From Sphingomonas sp. LM7 (GTDB taxonomy: Bacteria > Pseudomonadota > Alphaproteobacteria > Sphingomonadales > Sphingomonadaceae): a stretch of 64,000 nt of DNA. The translations under genes were made by a program, and so were the position numbers. This document shows positions 1-10,730 of this stretch, piece after piece. The DNA lies in NCBI RefSeq assembly GCF_002002925.1, contig NZ_CP019511.1:2418001-2482000 (forward strand). The letters run 5' to 3'. The notes beneath the pieces are model-generated. The model was not told where the DNA came from. It did no database searches and saw only the letters and a list, made by a program, of their open reading frames with translations. How positions within the stretch are numbered: position 1 is the first letter of the stretch; every line of letters begins with the position of its first letter.

Positions 1-1733
1 CAGCGCGTGCGAACATAGCTCCCGGGCGCGTCTTCGATTGCTTTTAGTTTGCCCTTTCCGGGCACACGTGCGCCTTTTGCATCTACCTTTTGGCTATCCA
101 CGCTTTCGATCCATTCCACCCAATCGGGCCACCAGCTGCCCTTGGTTTCCCTGGCACTGGCCATGAACTCGGAAAGCGTCTCGACCTTCTGGTCGTTGAC
201 CCAATATTGGTACTTCCCGGCTGCAGGCGGGTTCACCACCCCGGCGATATGACCGGAGCCCGCCAGCACGAACTTGAGAGGCCCTTTGAAGTGGTGGGTG
301 ATCTTCCAGACGCTTGCTGCAGGCGCGATATGATCCTCGCGCCCCGCCTGGACATAGGTCGGCGTCGCCACCTTGCCCAGGTCGATCGGCGTGCCGTCGA
401 TCGTCAGCAGCCCCGGCACCACCAGCTTGTTGTCGCGGTACAAGTCGGTGAGATAGCTCAGATGCCAGGTCGACGGCAGGTTGGTAACGTCCGAATTCCA
501 GTGGAGCAGGTCGAACGGCACATAGTCCTGGCCCATCAGGTAATTGTTGGTGACATAGTTCCAGATCAGGTCGCGGCCACGCAGCAGGTTGAAGGTCGCC
601 GCCATGTAGCGCCCGTCCAGGAACCCCTCCCCGCCCAGGCTCTTGATCATCGCGAGCTGGTCGTCGGTCACGAAATGGCCGAGTTCGCCGGCGTCGGAGA
701 AATCGACCTGTGCCGTGAAGAAGGTCGCGCTCTTCACTTTCTCCGGCTCGCCGCGTGCGGCCAGCACTGCCAGCGTGGCGGCAAGCGTCGTGCCCGCCAC
801 GCAATAGCCGATCGCATGGACGCCCTCGACGCCGAGCAGCTCGCGCACCGTGTCGATCGCGTCGATCTGGCCGCGCTCGACATAATCGTCCCAGACCACG
901 TCCTTCATGCTCGCGTCCGCCGACTTCCACGACACGACGAACACCGTCAGCCCCTGCGCCACCGCCCAGCCGATGAAGCTCTTCTCGGGGGTGAGATCGA
1001 GGATGTAGAAGCGGTTGATCCAGGGCGGGAAGATGATCAGCGGGATTTCGTGGACCTGCTTGGTCACCGGCGAATATTGGATCAGCTCGTACAGCGGCGT
1101 GCGCCTGACCACCTTGCCCGGCGTCATCGCCAGGTTCCTGCCCAGCTCGAACGCGCCTTCCGCAGTCTGCGTCATCTGCCCCTTGGCGATGTCCGACAGC
1201 ATGTTCTGCAGGCCCTTGAGCAGGCTCTCGCCCTTGGTCTCGACGATCTTCTCGAGCACCAGTGGATTGGTCGCGGGAAAATTGGTTGGGCTCACTGCGT
1301 CGATGAAGCCCCTGGTCGCAAACCGGATCTGGTCCCTCTGCCGCGGATCGACGCCTTCCAGCGCATCGACGCCCTTCAGCATGTGATCGGCGATCACGAA
1401 ATAACTCTGGCGCAGGAAATCGAACACCGGCTCTTCGCGCCATTGCGGCGCCTTGAAGCGCTTGTCGCGCGCCTGTTCGGGCGTCTCCTCGAACGGCGCG
1501 GCGTTGGTGGGATCGAGGAAGCGCTGCCACAGCTGCATCGTGTCCGCCCAGAAGTTCGCACTTGCGCGCATCTGCGCAGCGGGATCGAACATCCCGCCAA
1601 ACATCGGCGCAGCGGGCACTTGCTCCATCAGGTCGATGCCATGTTCGAGCATCATCTGCTGCGCCTTGCCCAGCACCCAGGTCCAGTGCTGCAGCTCTTC
1701 CAGGCTCGGCGTCGCAGTCGGGGTATCAGCCAT
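1..1733 (-). CDS. phaC: Class I poly(3-hydroxyalkanoate) synthase (3' end at window edge)
   Basis: Polymerises (R)-3-hydroxyacyl-CoA into polyhydroxyalkanoate storage granules. The visible 577 residues have the family's usual length. The lipase-like box GYCVAGTT holds the presumed catalytic Cys, and the late GREDHIAP and GSGHIAGVVNPP segments carry the expected Asp and His. The ATG at 1733 follows a GGAGAGGA ribosome site. The reading frame ends at the window edge with an incomplete TG., most simply the first two bases of TGA, so the protein is probably complete except for its stop. No phaA/phaB or phasin gene is adjacent. The first Gly of the usual GxCxGG box is Ala here. Assignment is confident. 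Confidence 0.93.
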   Translation of the reverse strand, partial: MADTPTATPSLEELQHWTWVLGKAQQMMLEHGIDLMEQVPAAPMFGGMFDPAAQMRASANFWADTMQLWQRFLDPTNAAPFEETPEQARDKRFKAPQWREEPVFDFLRQSYFVIADHMLKGVDALEGVDPRQRDQIRFATRGFIDAVSPTNFPATNPLVLEKIVETKGESLLKGLQNMLSDIAKGQMTQTAEGAFELGRNLAMTPGKVVRRTPLYELIQYSPVTKQVHEIPLIIFPPWINRFYILDLTPEKSFIGWAVAQGLTVFVVSWKSADASMKDVVWDDYVERGQIDAIDTVRELLGVEGVHAIGYCVAGTTLAATLAVLAARGEPEKVKSATFFTAQVDFSDAGELGHFVTDDQLAMIKSLGGEGFLDGRYMAATFNLLRGRDLIWNYVTNNYLMGQDYVPFDLLHWNSDVTNLPSTWHLSYLTDLYRDNKLVVPGLLTIDGTPIDLGKVATPTYVQAGREDHIAPAASVWKITHHFKGPLKFVLAGSGHIAGVVNPPAAGKYQYWVNDQKVETLSEFMASARETKGSWWPDWVEWIESVDSQKVDAKGARVPGKGKLKAIEDAPGSYVRTR

Positions 1734-1864
1734 GCATTCCTCTCCAGCGGCGCGTACGGTCGCTTTAGCGCCGACAAGCCAACTCGTCATTCCCGCACAC
1801 GCAGGAATGGCGTAGGAACGCCCCACGGCGCAATGCAGCGCCCAAATTCGAGAGAGAAGTGGAA

Positions 1865-3073
1865 ATGTCCGAAGAGTTCTACCGCATGAAGCGGCTGCCG
1901 CCTTACGTCATCGCCGAGGTAAACGGCATGCGGGCAGCGGCGCGGGCGGCGGGCGAGGACATCATCGATCTCGGCATGGGCAATCCCGATCTGCCGCCGC
2001 CGGCGCACGTCATCGAAAAGTTGTGCGAAGTGGCGTCGAAGCCCGACGCGCACGGCTATTCGCAGTCCAAGGGCATCCCCGGCCTGCGGCGCGCCCAGGC
2101 GAACTATTACGGCCGCCGCTTCGGCGTCGAAGTCGATCCCGAGACCGAAGTCGTCGTGACGATGGGCTCGAAGGAAGGGCTTGCGAGCCTCGCCACCGCG
2201 ATCACCGCGCCCGGCGACGTGGTCCTCGCGCCGAACCCGTCCTACCCGATTCACACCTTCGGCTTCATAATCGCCGGGGCCACGATCCGCGCCGTGCCGA
2301 CCACGCCCGACGAGCATTATTTCGAGAGTCTCGAGCGCGCGATGAACTTTACCGTGCCGCGCCCGTCGATCCTAGTCGTCAATTACCCATCGAACCCGAC
2401 CGCCGAGACCGTCGATCTCGCATTCTACGAGCGGCTGGTCGCGTGGGCGAAGGAGAACCAGGTCTGGATCATCTCCGACCTCGCTTATTCCGAGCTCTAT
2501 TATGACGGGAAGCCGACTGTCTCGATCCTCCAGGTCAAGGGCGCCAAGGACGTCGCGATCGAGTTCACTTCGCTCAGCAAGACCTATTCGATGGCCGGCT
2601 GGCGGATCGGCTTCGCGGTCGGCAACAAGCATCTGATCGCCGCGATGACGCGGGTGAAGTCGTACCTCGACTATGGCGCGTTCACGCCCGTCCAGGCCGC
2701 CGCGTGCGCCGCGCTCAACGGCCCGCAGGACATCGTCGAGAAGAACCGCCAGCTCTATCACAAGCGCCGCGACGTGCTGGTCGAAAGTTTCGGCCGCGCC
2801 GGCTGGGACATTCCCTCACCCGCAGCATCGATGTTCGCCTGGGCGCCGCTGCCGCCGGCGCTCGCCCATCTCGGCAGCCTCGAATTCTCGAAGCAATTAC
2901 TCAGCCACGCCAAGGTCGCAGTCGCGCCCGGCGTCGGCTATGGCGAGAATGGCGAGGGCTTCGTCCGCATCGCGATGGTCGAGAACGAGCAGCGCCTGCG
3001 TCAGGCGGCGCGCAACGTGCGGAAGTATCTGCAGTCGATGGGCGTCAATACACCAAGCGCAAAGGCAGGCTAA
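1865..3073 (+). CDS. Class I/II PLP-dependent aminotransferase (alanine transaminase-like)
   Basis: A fold-type I PLP aminotransferase of about 402 residues. Family marks are LGMGNPDLPPP near the N-terminus, NPSYPIH, the NYPSNPT segment that contacts PLP, SDLAYSELYYDG, and SLSKTYSMAGWRIGF with the Schiff-base Lys. The N-terminal YVIAEVNGM pattern resembles AlaC / LL-diaminopimelate-type aminotransferases that make alanine from pyruvate; substrate specificity cannot be read from sequence. A GTG six bases upstream (1859) is also in frame, but the ATG at 1865 sits better behind the purine-rich GAGAGAAGTGGAA. It is divergent from phaC and stands alone. A hairpin and a dispersed repeat follow it. 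Confidence 0.88.
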   Translation: MSEEFYRMKRLPPYVIAEVNGMRAAARAAGEDIIDLGMGNPDLPPPAHVIEKLCEVASKPDAHGYSQSKGIPGLRRAQANYYGRRFGVEVDPETEVVVTMGSKEGLASLATAITAPGDVVLAPNPSYPIHTFGFIIAGATIRAVPTTPDEHYFESLERAMNFTVPRPSILVVNYPSNPTAETVDLAFYERLVAWAKENQVWIISDLAYSELYYDGKPTVSILQVKGAKDVAIEFTSLSKTYSMAGWRIGFAVGNKHLIAAMTRVKSYLDYGAFTPVQAAACAALNGPQDIVEKNRQLYHKRRDVLVESFGRAGWDIPSPAASMFAWAPLPPALAHLGSLEFSKQLLSHAKVAVAPGVGYGENGEGFVRIAMVENEQRLRQAARNVRKYLQSMGVNTPSAKAG

Positions 3074-3088
3074 ACACTCCCACCCTCA

Positions 3089-3107
3089 CCCCGGCCTTGT
3101 GCCGGGG
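3089..3107. terminator. Hairpin downstream of the aminotransferase
   Basis: Perfect 7-bp stem CCCCGGC/GCCGGGG with a 5-base loop, 15 bases after the stop codon. There is no clear T-run, so it may be one of the short palindromic repeats common in this genome rather than an efficient intrinsic terminator. Confidence 0.4.
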
Positions 3108-3131
3108 TCCACCATGTCACGCCGCGGCTGG

Positions 3132-3173
3132 AACATGCGCGACAGTGCGGCCCTGGTGTGACCCCTGGCTTCG
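3132..3173. repeat. 42-bp dispersed repeat, copy 1
   Basis: This 42-bp segment matches 18784..18825 at about 37 of 42 positions without gaps, in the same orientation. Both copies lie in gaps immediately downstream of genes and neither is coding. It fills most of the 163-bp gap between the aminotransferase and the GntR gene. Confidence 0.6.
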
Positions 3174-3236
3174 CAAACTGCGCAGTCCTGCTGCGACAGC
3201 CATGGCCTCGACCGGCCCGGGCTTCCGAGCCGGACT

Positions 3237-3593
3237 CTAAGCCAGTTCGCGGCCGAGCAATTCGTTCACGTCGAGCCCGAGCAGCGCGATGTGATCGCGC
3301 ACCCGCGGCCAATGCCCCTTCAGGAAGCGCTCGCGCTCGGCGACGCGCAGCCGCTCGACCGCGCCCGGCAGCACGAACATCCCGACGCCGCGGCGGACCT
3401 CGACGTAATCATCGTCCTGGAAGCTCTGATAGGCCTTGGCGACGGTCAGCGGATTGGCGCCATGCTCGGCGGCCAGCGCACGTACAGAGGGGAGCTGGTC
3501 CCCCGCGCGATATTCGCCGCGCAGGATCGCCGCGGCGATGGTGGCGCGAAGCTTGAGATAAACGGGTGAGTCGTCGTGCTCGAGCGCTGTCAT
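3237..3593 (-). CDS. GntR family transcriptional regulator (YtrA-like, short)
   Basis: A 118-residue protein with an N-terminal GntR winged helix (residues ~10-75; the pattern SPVYLKLRATIAAAILRGEY then GDQLPSVRALAAEHGANPLTV). It lacks a large effector domain, having only a ~40-residue C-terminal helical tail, which is typical of the YtrA subfamily. Such regulators usually control an adjacent transporter; here the gene lies 18 bases downstream of the nitroreductase gene on the same strand and probably shares its transcript, so its target is unclear. Confidence 0.85.
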   Translation of the reverse strand: MTALEHDDSPVYLKLRATIAAAILRGEYRAGDQLPSVRALAAEHGANPLTVAKAYQSFQDDDYVEVRRGVGMFVLPGAVERLRVAERERFLKGHWPRVRDHIALLGLDVNELLGRELA

Positions 3594-3611
3594 GCTGACT
3601 TAATACACCAA

Positions 3612-4217
3612 TTAGCGATCCGGTCCATACCCCGGATTCCATTCGTGTACGATTTCGGACAGTTGGCCTCGCGGCCGCTCCTCCAGATCGCGTCCCGGCG
3701 TACCGATGAATATGAACCCCGCGATCCGCTGCGGCGCCTTGCCGAACAGGTCGCGTACCGCCTCCGAATAGGCCGCCCAGCCGGTCAGCCAGCTGCCGAC
3801 TAACCCATGCGCATGCGCCGCGTGGAGCAGATTCATGCACGCCGCCCCCGCCGAGAGTTCCTGTTCCCACAGCGCGATCTTGTGCGGGATCACCGGCGCC
3901 GAGAGCACTACCACCAAAGTCGGAGCCTGCATGACGAACTGCGCCGCGGCCTCATCGTCTCGCGCGGTGCAATCGGTCTTTTCGGCGCGCTGGATCTCGA
4001 CGAGTCGGAGCGCCAGCGCCGGCCGCGCTTCGTCGGGCACGATCACGAACCGCCAGGGCGCCAGCTTGCCGTGATCGGGGGTTCGCGCCGCGGTCGCCAC
4101 CATCTCGCGCAGTTGCTCGGGGCTCGGCCCCGGCGCGACCATATCGCGCGGCTTGCCCGATCGGCGGGTGCGGAGAAGGGCGAGCGGCGAAGAAGTGTCG
4201 TTGAACATGCCCGCCAT
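3612..4217 (-). CDS. Nitroreductase family protein
   Basis: A 201-residue FMN-dependent nitroreductase-fold oxidoreductase. Signs are the N-terminal RTRRSGKPRDM flavin-phosphate contact, the central TPDHGKLAPWRFVI segment typical of the YdjA-like subgroup, and a C-terminal GFIFIGTPG strand. These enzymes reduce nitro or quinone compounds with NAD(P)H; the natural substrate is unknown. A second ATG nine bases downstream (4208) is an equally possible start. It is divergent from the peptide transporter and upstream of the GntR gene. Confidence 0.87.
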   Translation of the reverse strand: MAGMFNDTSSPLALLRTRRSGKPRDMVAPGPSPEQLREMVATAARTPDHGKLAPWRFVIVPDEARPALALRLVEIQRAEKTDCTARDDEAAAQFVMQAPTLVVVLSAPVIPHKIALWEQELSAGAACMNLLHAAHAHGLVGSWLTGWAAYSEAVRDLFGKAPQRIAGFIFIGTPGRDLEERPRGQLSEIVHEWNPGYGPDR

Positions 4218-4401
4218 CTAGGGTGGCCGGGCGCGGCCGCCAATATCGCTCCTGTCGCGGGGCGATCGATATTGCGCCCGCCATGCGCACGCGGACGCAA
4301 CAAAATACGTGCTGCTTTACACCCGCGCCTTTCGCTCTAGTTTGACCGCCCATGCGCCGGGCAAGCCCCGGAAACCGATAGTTTAAAGGCAAAAATCCCG
4401 C

Positions 4402-6195
4402 ATGGTCGAAACCCCCACCGCCGACAGTCCGGCAGAACCAGATATCAGCCACGTCAATCCCGCCGCGGAGAAGACTTGGTTCGGTCACCCCCGCCAGCTC
4501 GCGCGGATGTTCACTACCGAGATGTGGGAGCGCTTCGGCTTCTACGGCATGCGGGCGCTGCTGACGCTCTACCTCACGCAGCATTTCATGTTCGGCGACC
4601 GCCAGGCGACCGGCATCTATGGCGGGTTCACCGCGCTCGTCTATCTGACCCCGCTGATCGGCGGCTATCTCGCCGACCAGTTCCTCGGTTCGAAGCGCGC
4701 AGTGAAGTTCGGCGCGATCGTGATGTCGCTCGGCTATCTCATCCTGTGCTTCGGCGGCCCGACCGCGCAGCCGCATGCCAAGATCGACGGCCAGCGCTAC
4801 GAAGTTTCGATCGAGAAATCAGCCGAGCGCGAAGTCCGCTACGTCGTCGACGGCGCCCGCAAGCTAGAGATCAAGGGCAATGACGACGGTTCGGTCGATC
4901 TGCTGGAAAACGGCGCGTCGGTGCGCAAGGTTGCCAAGGGCAGCTTCGAATCCGACGCAGACCGCAGCCCCTTCTACGTGATGGTGATGCTGATCGGCCT
5001 GTCGATGGTCTCGACGGGCAACGGCTTCTTCAAGCCCAATATCTCGACGATGGTCGGCGAACTGTACGAAGTCGGCGACCGGCGGCGCGATGCCGGCTTC
5101 ACCATCTTCTACATGGGCATCAACATCGGATCGTTCTTCTCGCAGATTCTCTGCCCGCTGCTCGCAGTGGTGCTCGGCTGGTGGGCCGGCTTCGGCCTCG
5201 CCGCGATCGGCATGATGGTTTCCTGGGCGCTGATCCAGTTCAACGGCAATTCGCTGGCCGGCTATGGGGAGCCGCCCGCCCGGCCCGAAGTCGAGCGCCA
5301 GCAATGGTTTATCTATGCCGGCGCGCTGCTGATCGTCCCGGTCTTCTACTTCCTCTACGTCAACCTGATGAACTCGGTCGAGCCGGCGCCCGGATCGGGG
5401 ATCATCGGCTACATCGCGTCGCTGCCGCTGATGGGCAAGTTCCTGTTCGGCACTTTCCTGCTCTCGGTCCCCGGCATCCTGATCTGGTCGTTCGTTGCGG
5501 GGAACCGCCAGGAATTCCAGATGATGCTCGCGGCGATGACGCTGATCGTGTTCAACGTCGTGTTCTGGACCCTGTTCGAGCAGGCCGGCTCTTCGCTGAC
5601 CCTGTTCGCCGACCGCAATACCGATCTGTCGGTGTTCGGGCTGTTCAGCATCACTGCGCCGCAGACTCAATTCTTCAACGCCGCCTTCATCATCCTGCTC
5701 GCCCCGTTCATGTCGATCCTGTGGACCTCGCTGGCCAAGCGCGGGCTCGAGCCGTCGATCCCGGTAAAGTTCGGCATCGCGCTGATCGGCGTCGCGGGCG
5801 GCTTCCTGCTGCTCGTCTGGGGCGCCAGCTTCGCCGATGCGGGGTTCCAGGTCGGGATCTGGTGGCTAGCCGGGCTCTATTTCGTCCACAGCTTCGCCGA
5901 ATTATGCATCTCGCCGGTGGGCCTCAGCATGATCACCAAGCTGTCGATCGCGCGCGTGGTCGGGCTGATGATGGGCGTGTGGTTCCTGTCGATCTCGGTG
6001 GCGCAGTTCTTCGCCGGAATGATCGCGCAGGCAGCCAGCGTCGATACGGTCGGCGGACAGGTGACCAACCTCAAGGTCAGCCTGAACACCTATCTCGATA
6101 TGTTCACGCTGGTCTCCTGGTGGGCGATCGGGCTCGGCGTCCTGCTGCTGCTGCTCAGCTGGCCGCTCAAGAAGTGGATGCACGGCGTCAAATAA
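4402..6195 (+). CDS. POT/PTR family proton-coupled peptide transporter
   Basis: An inner-membrane di/tripeptide:H+ symporter of 597 residues. It carries the POT signature EMWERFGFYGMRALL (residues ~40-54) for proton coupling and the second signature GNGFFKPNISTMVG (~207-219), with about 12-14 hydrophobic segments. It is longer than the usual ~500 residues because of a hydrophilic, beta-rich insert at about residues 120-190 between early membrane segments. The C-terminal SWPLKKWMHGVK is a short cytosolic tail. A strong intrinsic terminator follows directly, so it is monocistronic. Confidence 0.93.
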   Translation: MVETPTADSPAEPDISHVNPAAEKTWFGHPRQLARMFTTEMWERFGFYGMRALLTLYLTQHFMFGDRQATGIYGGFTALVYLTPLIGGYLADQFLGSKRAVKFGAIVMSLGYLILCFGGPTAQPHAKIDGQRYEVSIEKSAEREVRYVVDGARKLEIKGNDDGSVDLLENGASVRKVAKGSFESDADRSPFYVMVMLIGLSMVSTGNGFFKPNISTMVGELYEVGDRRRDAGFTIFYMGINIGSFFSQILCPLLAVVLGWWAGFGLAAIGMMVSWALIQFNGNSLAGYGEPPARPEVERQQWFIYAGALLIVPVFYFLYVNLMNSVEPAPGSGIIGYIASLPLMGKFLFGTFLLSVPGILIWSFVAGNRQEFQMMLAAMTLIVFNVVFWTLFEQAGSSLTLFADRNTDLSVFGLFSITAPQTQFFNAAFIILLAPFMSILWTSLAKRGLEPSIPVKFGIALIGVAGGFLLLVWGASFADAGFQVGIWWLAGLYFVHSFAELCISPVGLSMITKLSIARVVGLMMGVWFLSISVAQFFAGMIAQAASVDTVGGQVTNLKVSLNTYLDMFTLVSWWAIGLGVLLLLLSWPLKKWMHGVK

Positions 6196-6216
6196 GCCCC
6201 GCCGGCGCCGGATACG

Positions 6217-6247
6217 AAAAGGGGGAGCGTCGCCGCTCCCCCTTTTT
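6217..6247 (+). terminator. Rho-independent terminator of the peptide transporter
   Basis: Perfect 13-bp stem (6217-6229 with 6234-6246), a 4-base TCGC loop and a T-run. It starts 21 bases after the transporter stop codon. The A-run on the 5' side makes it usable in both directions. Confidence 0.88.
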
Positions 6248-6268
6248 CATTTCAAGAGCCGGGAAGGC

Positions 6269-6322
6269 TCAGCGCGCAGCGTTGCGGCGGTGCGCGAGAT
6301 AGAGCGAGATCAGCGAGAACAT
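6269..6322 (-). CDS. Possible 17-residue small ORF
   Basis: An ATG at 6322 opens a 17-codon frame, MFSLISLYLAHRRNAAR, ending in TGA at 6269. It has a hydrophobic N-terminus and a basic end. AGGG lies about 8 bases upstream of the ATG. It sits between the peptide-transporter terminator and the M13 peptidase gene. The composition (hydrophobic then Arg-rich) suits a membrane micropeptide or a leader, but a frame this short could be chance. Confidence 0.25.
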   Translation of the reverse strand: MFSLISLYLAHRRNAAR

Positions 6323-6460
6323 CGGACACCCTTTATGATACCTGTGCTGCAATGCAGCATAGGCGGCATTTCGGGTCGAAGCCGGATTATCGCAAATGTG
6401 ATTTGTCCGGGTGCCGAATGCACAAAATGCAATCGCTGCTTTTCATTCCGACGTAAATCG

Positions 6461-6480
6461 CCCCGGCATTGCTGCCGGGG
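6461..6480 (-). terminator. Hairpin downstream of the M13 peptidase
   Basis: Perfect 8-bp stem CCCCGGCA/TGCCGGGG with a 4-base loop, 26 bases past the peptidase stop. The following bases on the minus strand (GATTTACG) hold only a short T-run, so termination would be weak. Apart from this hairpin and the tiny frame at 6269-6322, the 311-bp gap between genes (6196-6506) shows nothing recognisable. Confidence 0.45.
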
Positions 6481-6506
6481 TGATCCAGTTCAGCGTAATG
6501 CGGCGC

Positions 6507-8549
6507 TTACCAGATATGCACGCGCTGCGCGGGCGGCAGATACAGCGCGTCGCCCGGCTTGACGTCGAACGCCTTGTACCAGGCATCGACATTGCGGACG
6601 ATGCCGTTGACCCGGAACATCGCCGGCGAGTGCGGATCGGTGAGCAGCTGCTGGCGCTGCGCCCCTTCGCGCACCTTGGTCTGCCACGCCTGGGCGTAGG
6701 ACAGGAAAAAGCGCTGGTCGCCGGTCAGCCCGCCGATCACCTTCGCCTTGCCATGCTTGGCCTGGTATTTCTGATACGCAGCATAGGCCGCCTCGACGCC
6801 GCCGAGATCGCCGATATTCTCGCCGAGCGTCAGCGCACCGTTGACCTTGGTCCCCGGGATCGGCTCATAGCCGTTATACTGCGCGGCAAGCGCCGCGGTA
6901 CGCTCCTTGAAGCCGGTCTTGGCGGTATCGCTCCACCAATTCTCGAACTTGCCGGTCGGGCCGAACATGCTGCCCTGATCGTCGAAGCCATGCCCCATTT
7001 CATGGCCGATGATCGCGCCGATCGCGCCGTAGTTCACCGCCGGATCGGCATTGGGATCGAAATAGGGCGGCTGCAGGATCGCGGCCGGGAAAGTGATCTG
7101 GTTCGCCAGCGGGTTGTAATAGGCGTTCACCGTCTGCGGCGTCATGCCCCAGAGCGAGCGATCCACCGGCTTGGGGAAACGCTGGAGCTCGAGCTGATGC
7201 TCGAACTCTGCCGAGCGCATCGCATTGCCGAGCGGATCCCCGCGCTCGACCTTGAACGCGGCGTAATCGATGTATTTCTCGGGATGCCCGATGCGCGGCT
7301 CGAACGCCGCCAGCTTGGCGAGCGCCGCCTTGCGCGTGGCGTCGTCCATCCAGGTCGATCCAGTGATCCGCTCCTGATAGGCGGCCCGCAGATTCTCGAT
7401 CAGCTCGCCCATCTGCTTCGCCGCCGCCGGTGGATAATGTTTGGCGACATAGATCGCGCCGACCGCTTCGCCGAGCGCGCCGTTGGTGAGCTGCACGCCG
7501 CGCTTCCAGCGGTCGCGCTGGACCTGCACGCCGTTCAGTGTCTTCGAATAAAAGTCGAAGCGCGCATCGTCGAACGCCTTTGGCAGGAACTGCGCGTGAT
7601 CGCTGACGAAGCGATACGCCAGATAATCCTTCCAGCCCTGGAGCGGCGTCGCGACGAAGATCTTGCCCATCGCCGCGATCGCGGTGTTCTGGGTCATCAG
7701 CACTGTCGGTGATGAATCGAGTCCGGCGGTCTTGAGCAGCAGCGCCCAGTCGAACTCGGGCGCCTTGGCTTTCAGGCCCGCCACCGTCTGCGGATCGTTG
7801 AGCTTGGCGATGTCGCGGCTCTGCTCGGGCGACCATTGCTGCTTAGCCATCGCGGTTTCCAGCGCGACGATCGCATCGGCCTTGACGCTGGCATCGGGGA
7901 TGCCGGCCAGTTCCTGGATCTTCTGGACATAGGCGCGATACGCGGTGCGGAACGCGACGTACTTCTCGCCGTCGAGCAGGTAATAATCGCGCGGCATGCC
8001 CAGATCGCCCTGCCCGGCGACGGCGGTATAGCGCGTCGGATCGGCAAGGTCGGGGATCACGCCAAGGCCGATCGGCGCTGCATAGCCGGTGCTGGCGAAC
8101 AGCACCTGTAGGCCCGTGAGATCGTTCACTGCGGCGATCCGGCCGAGATAGGGCTTGAGCGGCGCAATCCCGCGCGCCTCGATCCCCGCCTCGTCCATCC
8201 AGCTCGCATAGAAGTCGCCGACCTGACGGCCGGTCGCGCCATAGGCGGCGGGGTTCTTCGCCATGTCGTCGAGGATCGCGCGGACATTCGCCTCGGCCTC
8301 GATCGAAAGCTTGGTGCCGAAGCCCGCGGAGGCGCGGTCGGCAGCGATCTCGGTACGCTCGGCCCAGCCGCCATTGGCGAAGGTCCAGAAATCGTCGCCC
8401 GGCTTCACCCCGGTCTTTTGCGAGGCAAGGTCGATGCCGAACGCGCCGTAGCGCGCGCCGGCCGGAGTCGGTGCGGTCTGGGTAAAGCCCGGCGCGGCGA
8501 GCGTCAGCAAGCCGGCCCCTGCCAGCAGCAGGATGCGATTCTTGGTCAT
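6507..8549 (-). CDS. M13 family metallopeptidase (neprilysin/PepO-like)
   Basis: A 680-residue zinc endopeptidase probably exported to the periplasm: residues 1-24 form a signal peptide with a hydrophobic core and a FTQ cleavage region. The HExxH zinc motif is in IIGHEMGHGFDDQG (about residue 511), and the third ligand is in LGENIGDLGG, both diagnostic of M13. The N-terminal domain pattern KPGDDFWTFANGGW is also typical. The C-terminal end is RVHIW rather than the CxxW of the eukaryotic enzymes. It is transcribed alone. Confidence 0.95.
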   Translation of the reverse strand: MTKNRILLLAGAGLLTLAAPGFTQTAPTPAGARYGAFGIDLASQKTGVKPGDDFWTFANGGWAERTEIAADRASAGFGTKLSIEAEANVRAILDDMAKNPAAYGATGRQVGDFYASWMDEAGIEARGIAPLKPYLGRIAAVNDLTGLQVLFASTGYAAPIGLGVIPDLADPTRYTAVAGQGDLGMPRDYYLLDGEKYVAFRTAYRAYVQKIQELAGIPDASVKADAIVALETAMAKQQWSPEQSRDIAKLNDPQTVAGLKAKAPEFDWALLLKTAGLDSSPTVLMTQNTAIAAMGKIFVATPLQGWKDYLAYRFVSDHAQFLPKAFDDARFDFYSKTLNGVQVQRDRWKRGVQLTNGALGEAVGAIYVAKHYPPAAAKQMGELIENLRAAYQERITGSTWMDDATRKAALAKLAAFEPRIGHPEKYIDYAAFKVERGDPLGNAMRSAEFEHQLELQRFPKPVDRSLWGMTPQTVNAYYNPLANQITFPAAILQPPYFDPNADPAVNYGAIGAIIGHEMGHGFDDQGSMFGPTGKFENWWSDTAKTGFKERTAALAAQYNGYEPIPGTKVNGALTLGENIGDLGGVEAAYAAYQKYQAKHGKAKVIGGLTGDQRFFLSYAQAWQTKVREGAQRQQLLTDPHSPAMFRVNGIVRNVDAWYKAFDVKPGDALYLPPAQRVHIW

Positions 8550-8618
8550 GTCAGAGGCCCCTTCGGATCTGGTGTGTTATGTTACCATATCGCCGGCCAA
8601 GGCCCGACACAATCGAGA

Positions 8619-10556
<1,938 letters not shown>

Positions 10557-10730
10557 TATCGATCCGCTCCCGGCATATTTGCTCGTGCCCCCTTGTCCCC
10601 AACCGCGCCGCGCACGCAACCCGCAGAATCCGTTACGAACCCGCTCCGAGCCGTAGTTTTTCTAGGGCTGCGACAATCTGCGACATAATTTCGGTGGAAC
10701 CGAACGGGCGTACCGACCATCTAGGCCAGC

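Noticed and set aside
90..1889. A 599-codon plus-strand frame opposite the PHA synthase
   Set aside because: It is the antisense shadow of phaC in GC-rich DNA; its translation is Arg/His/Pro-rich with no domain, while the minus-strand product has the full PHA synthase motifs.
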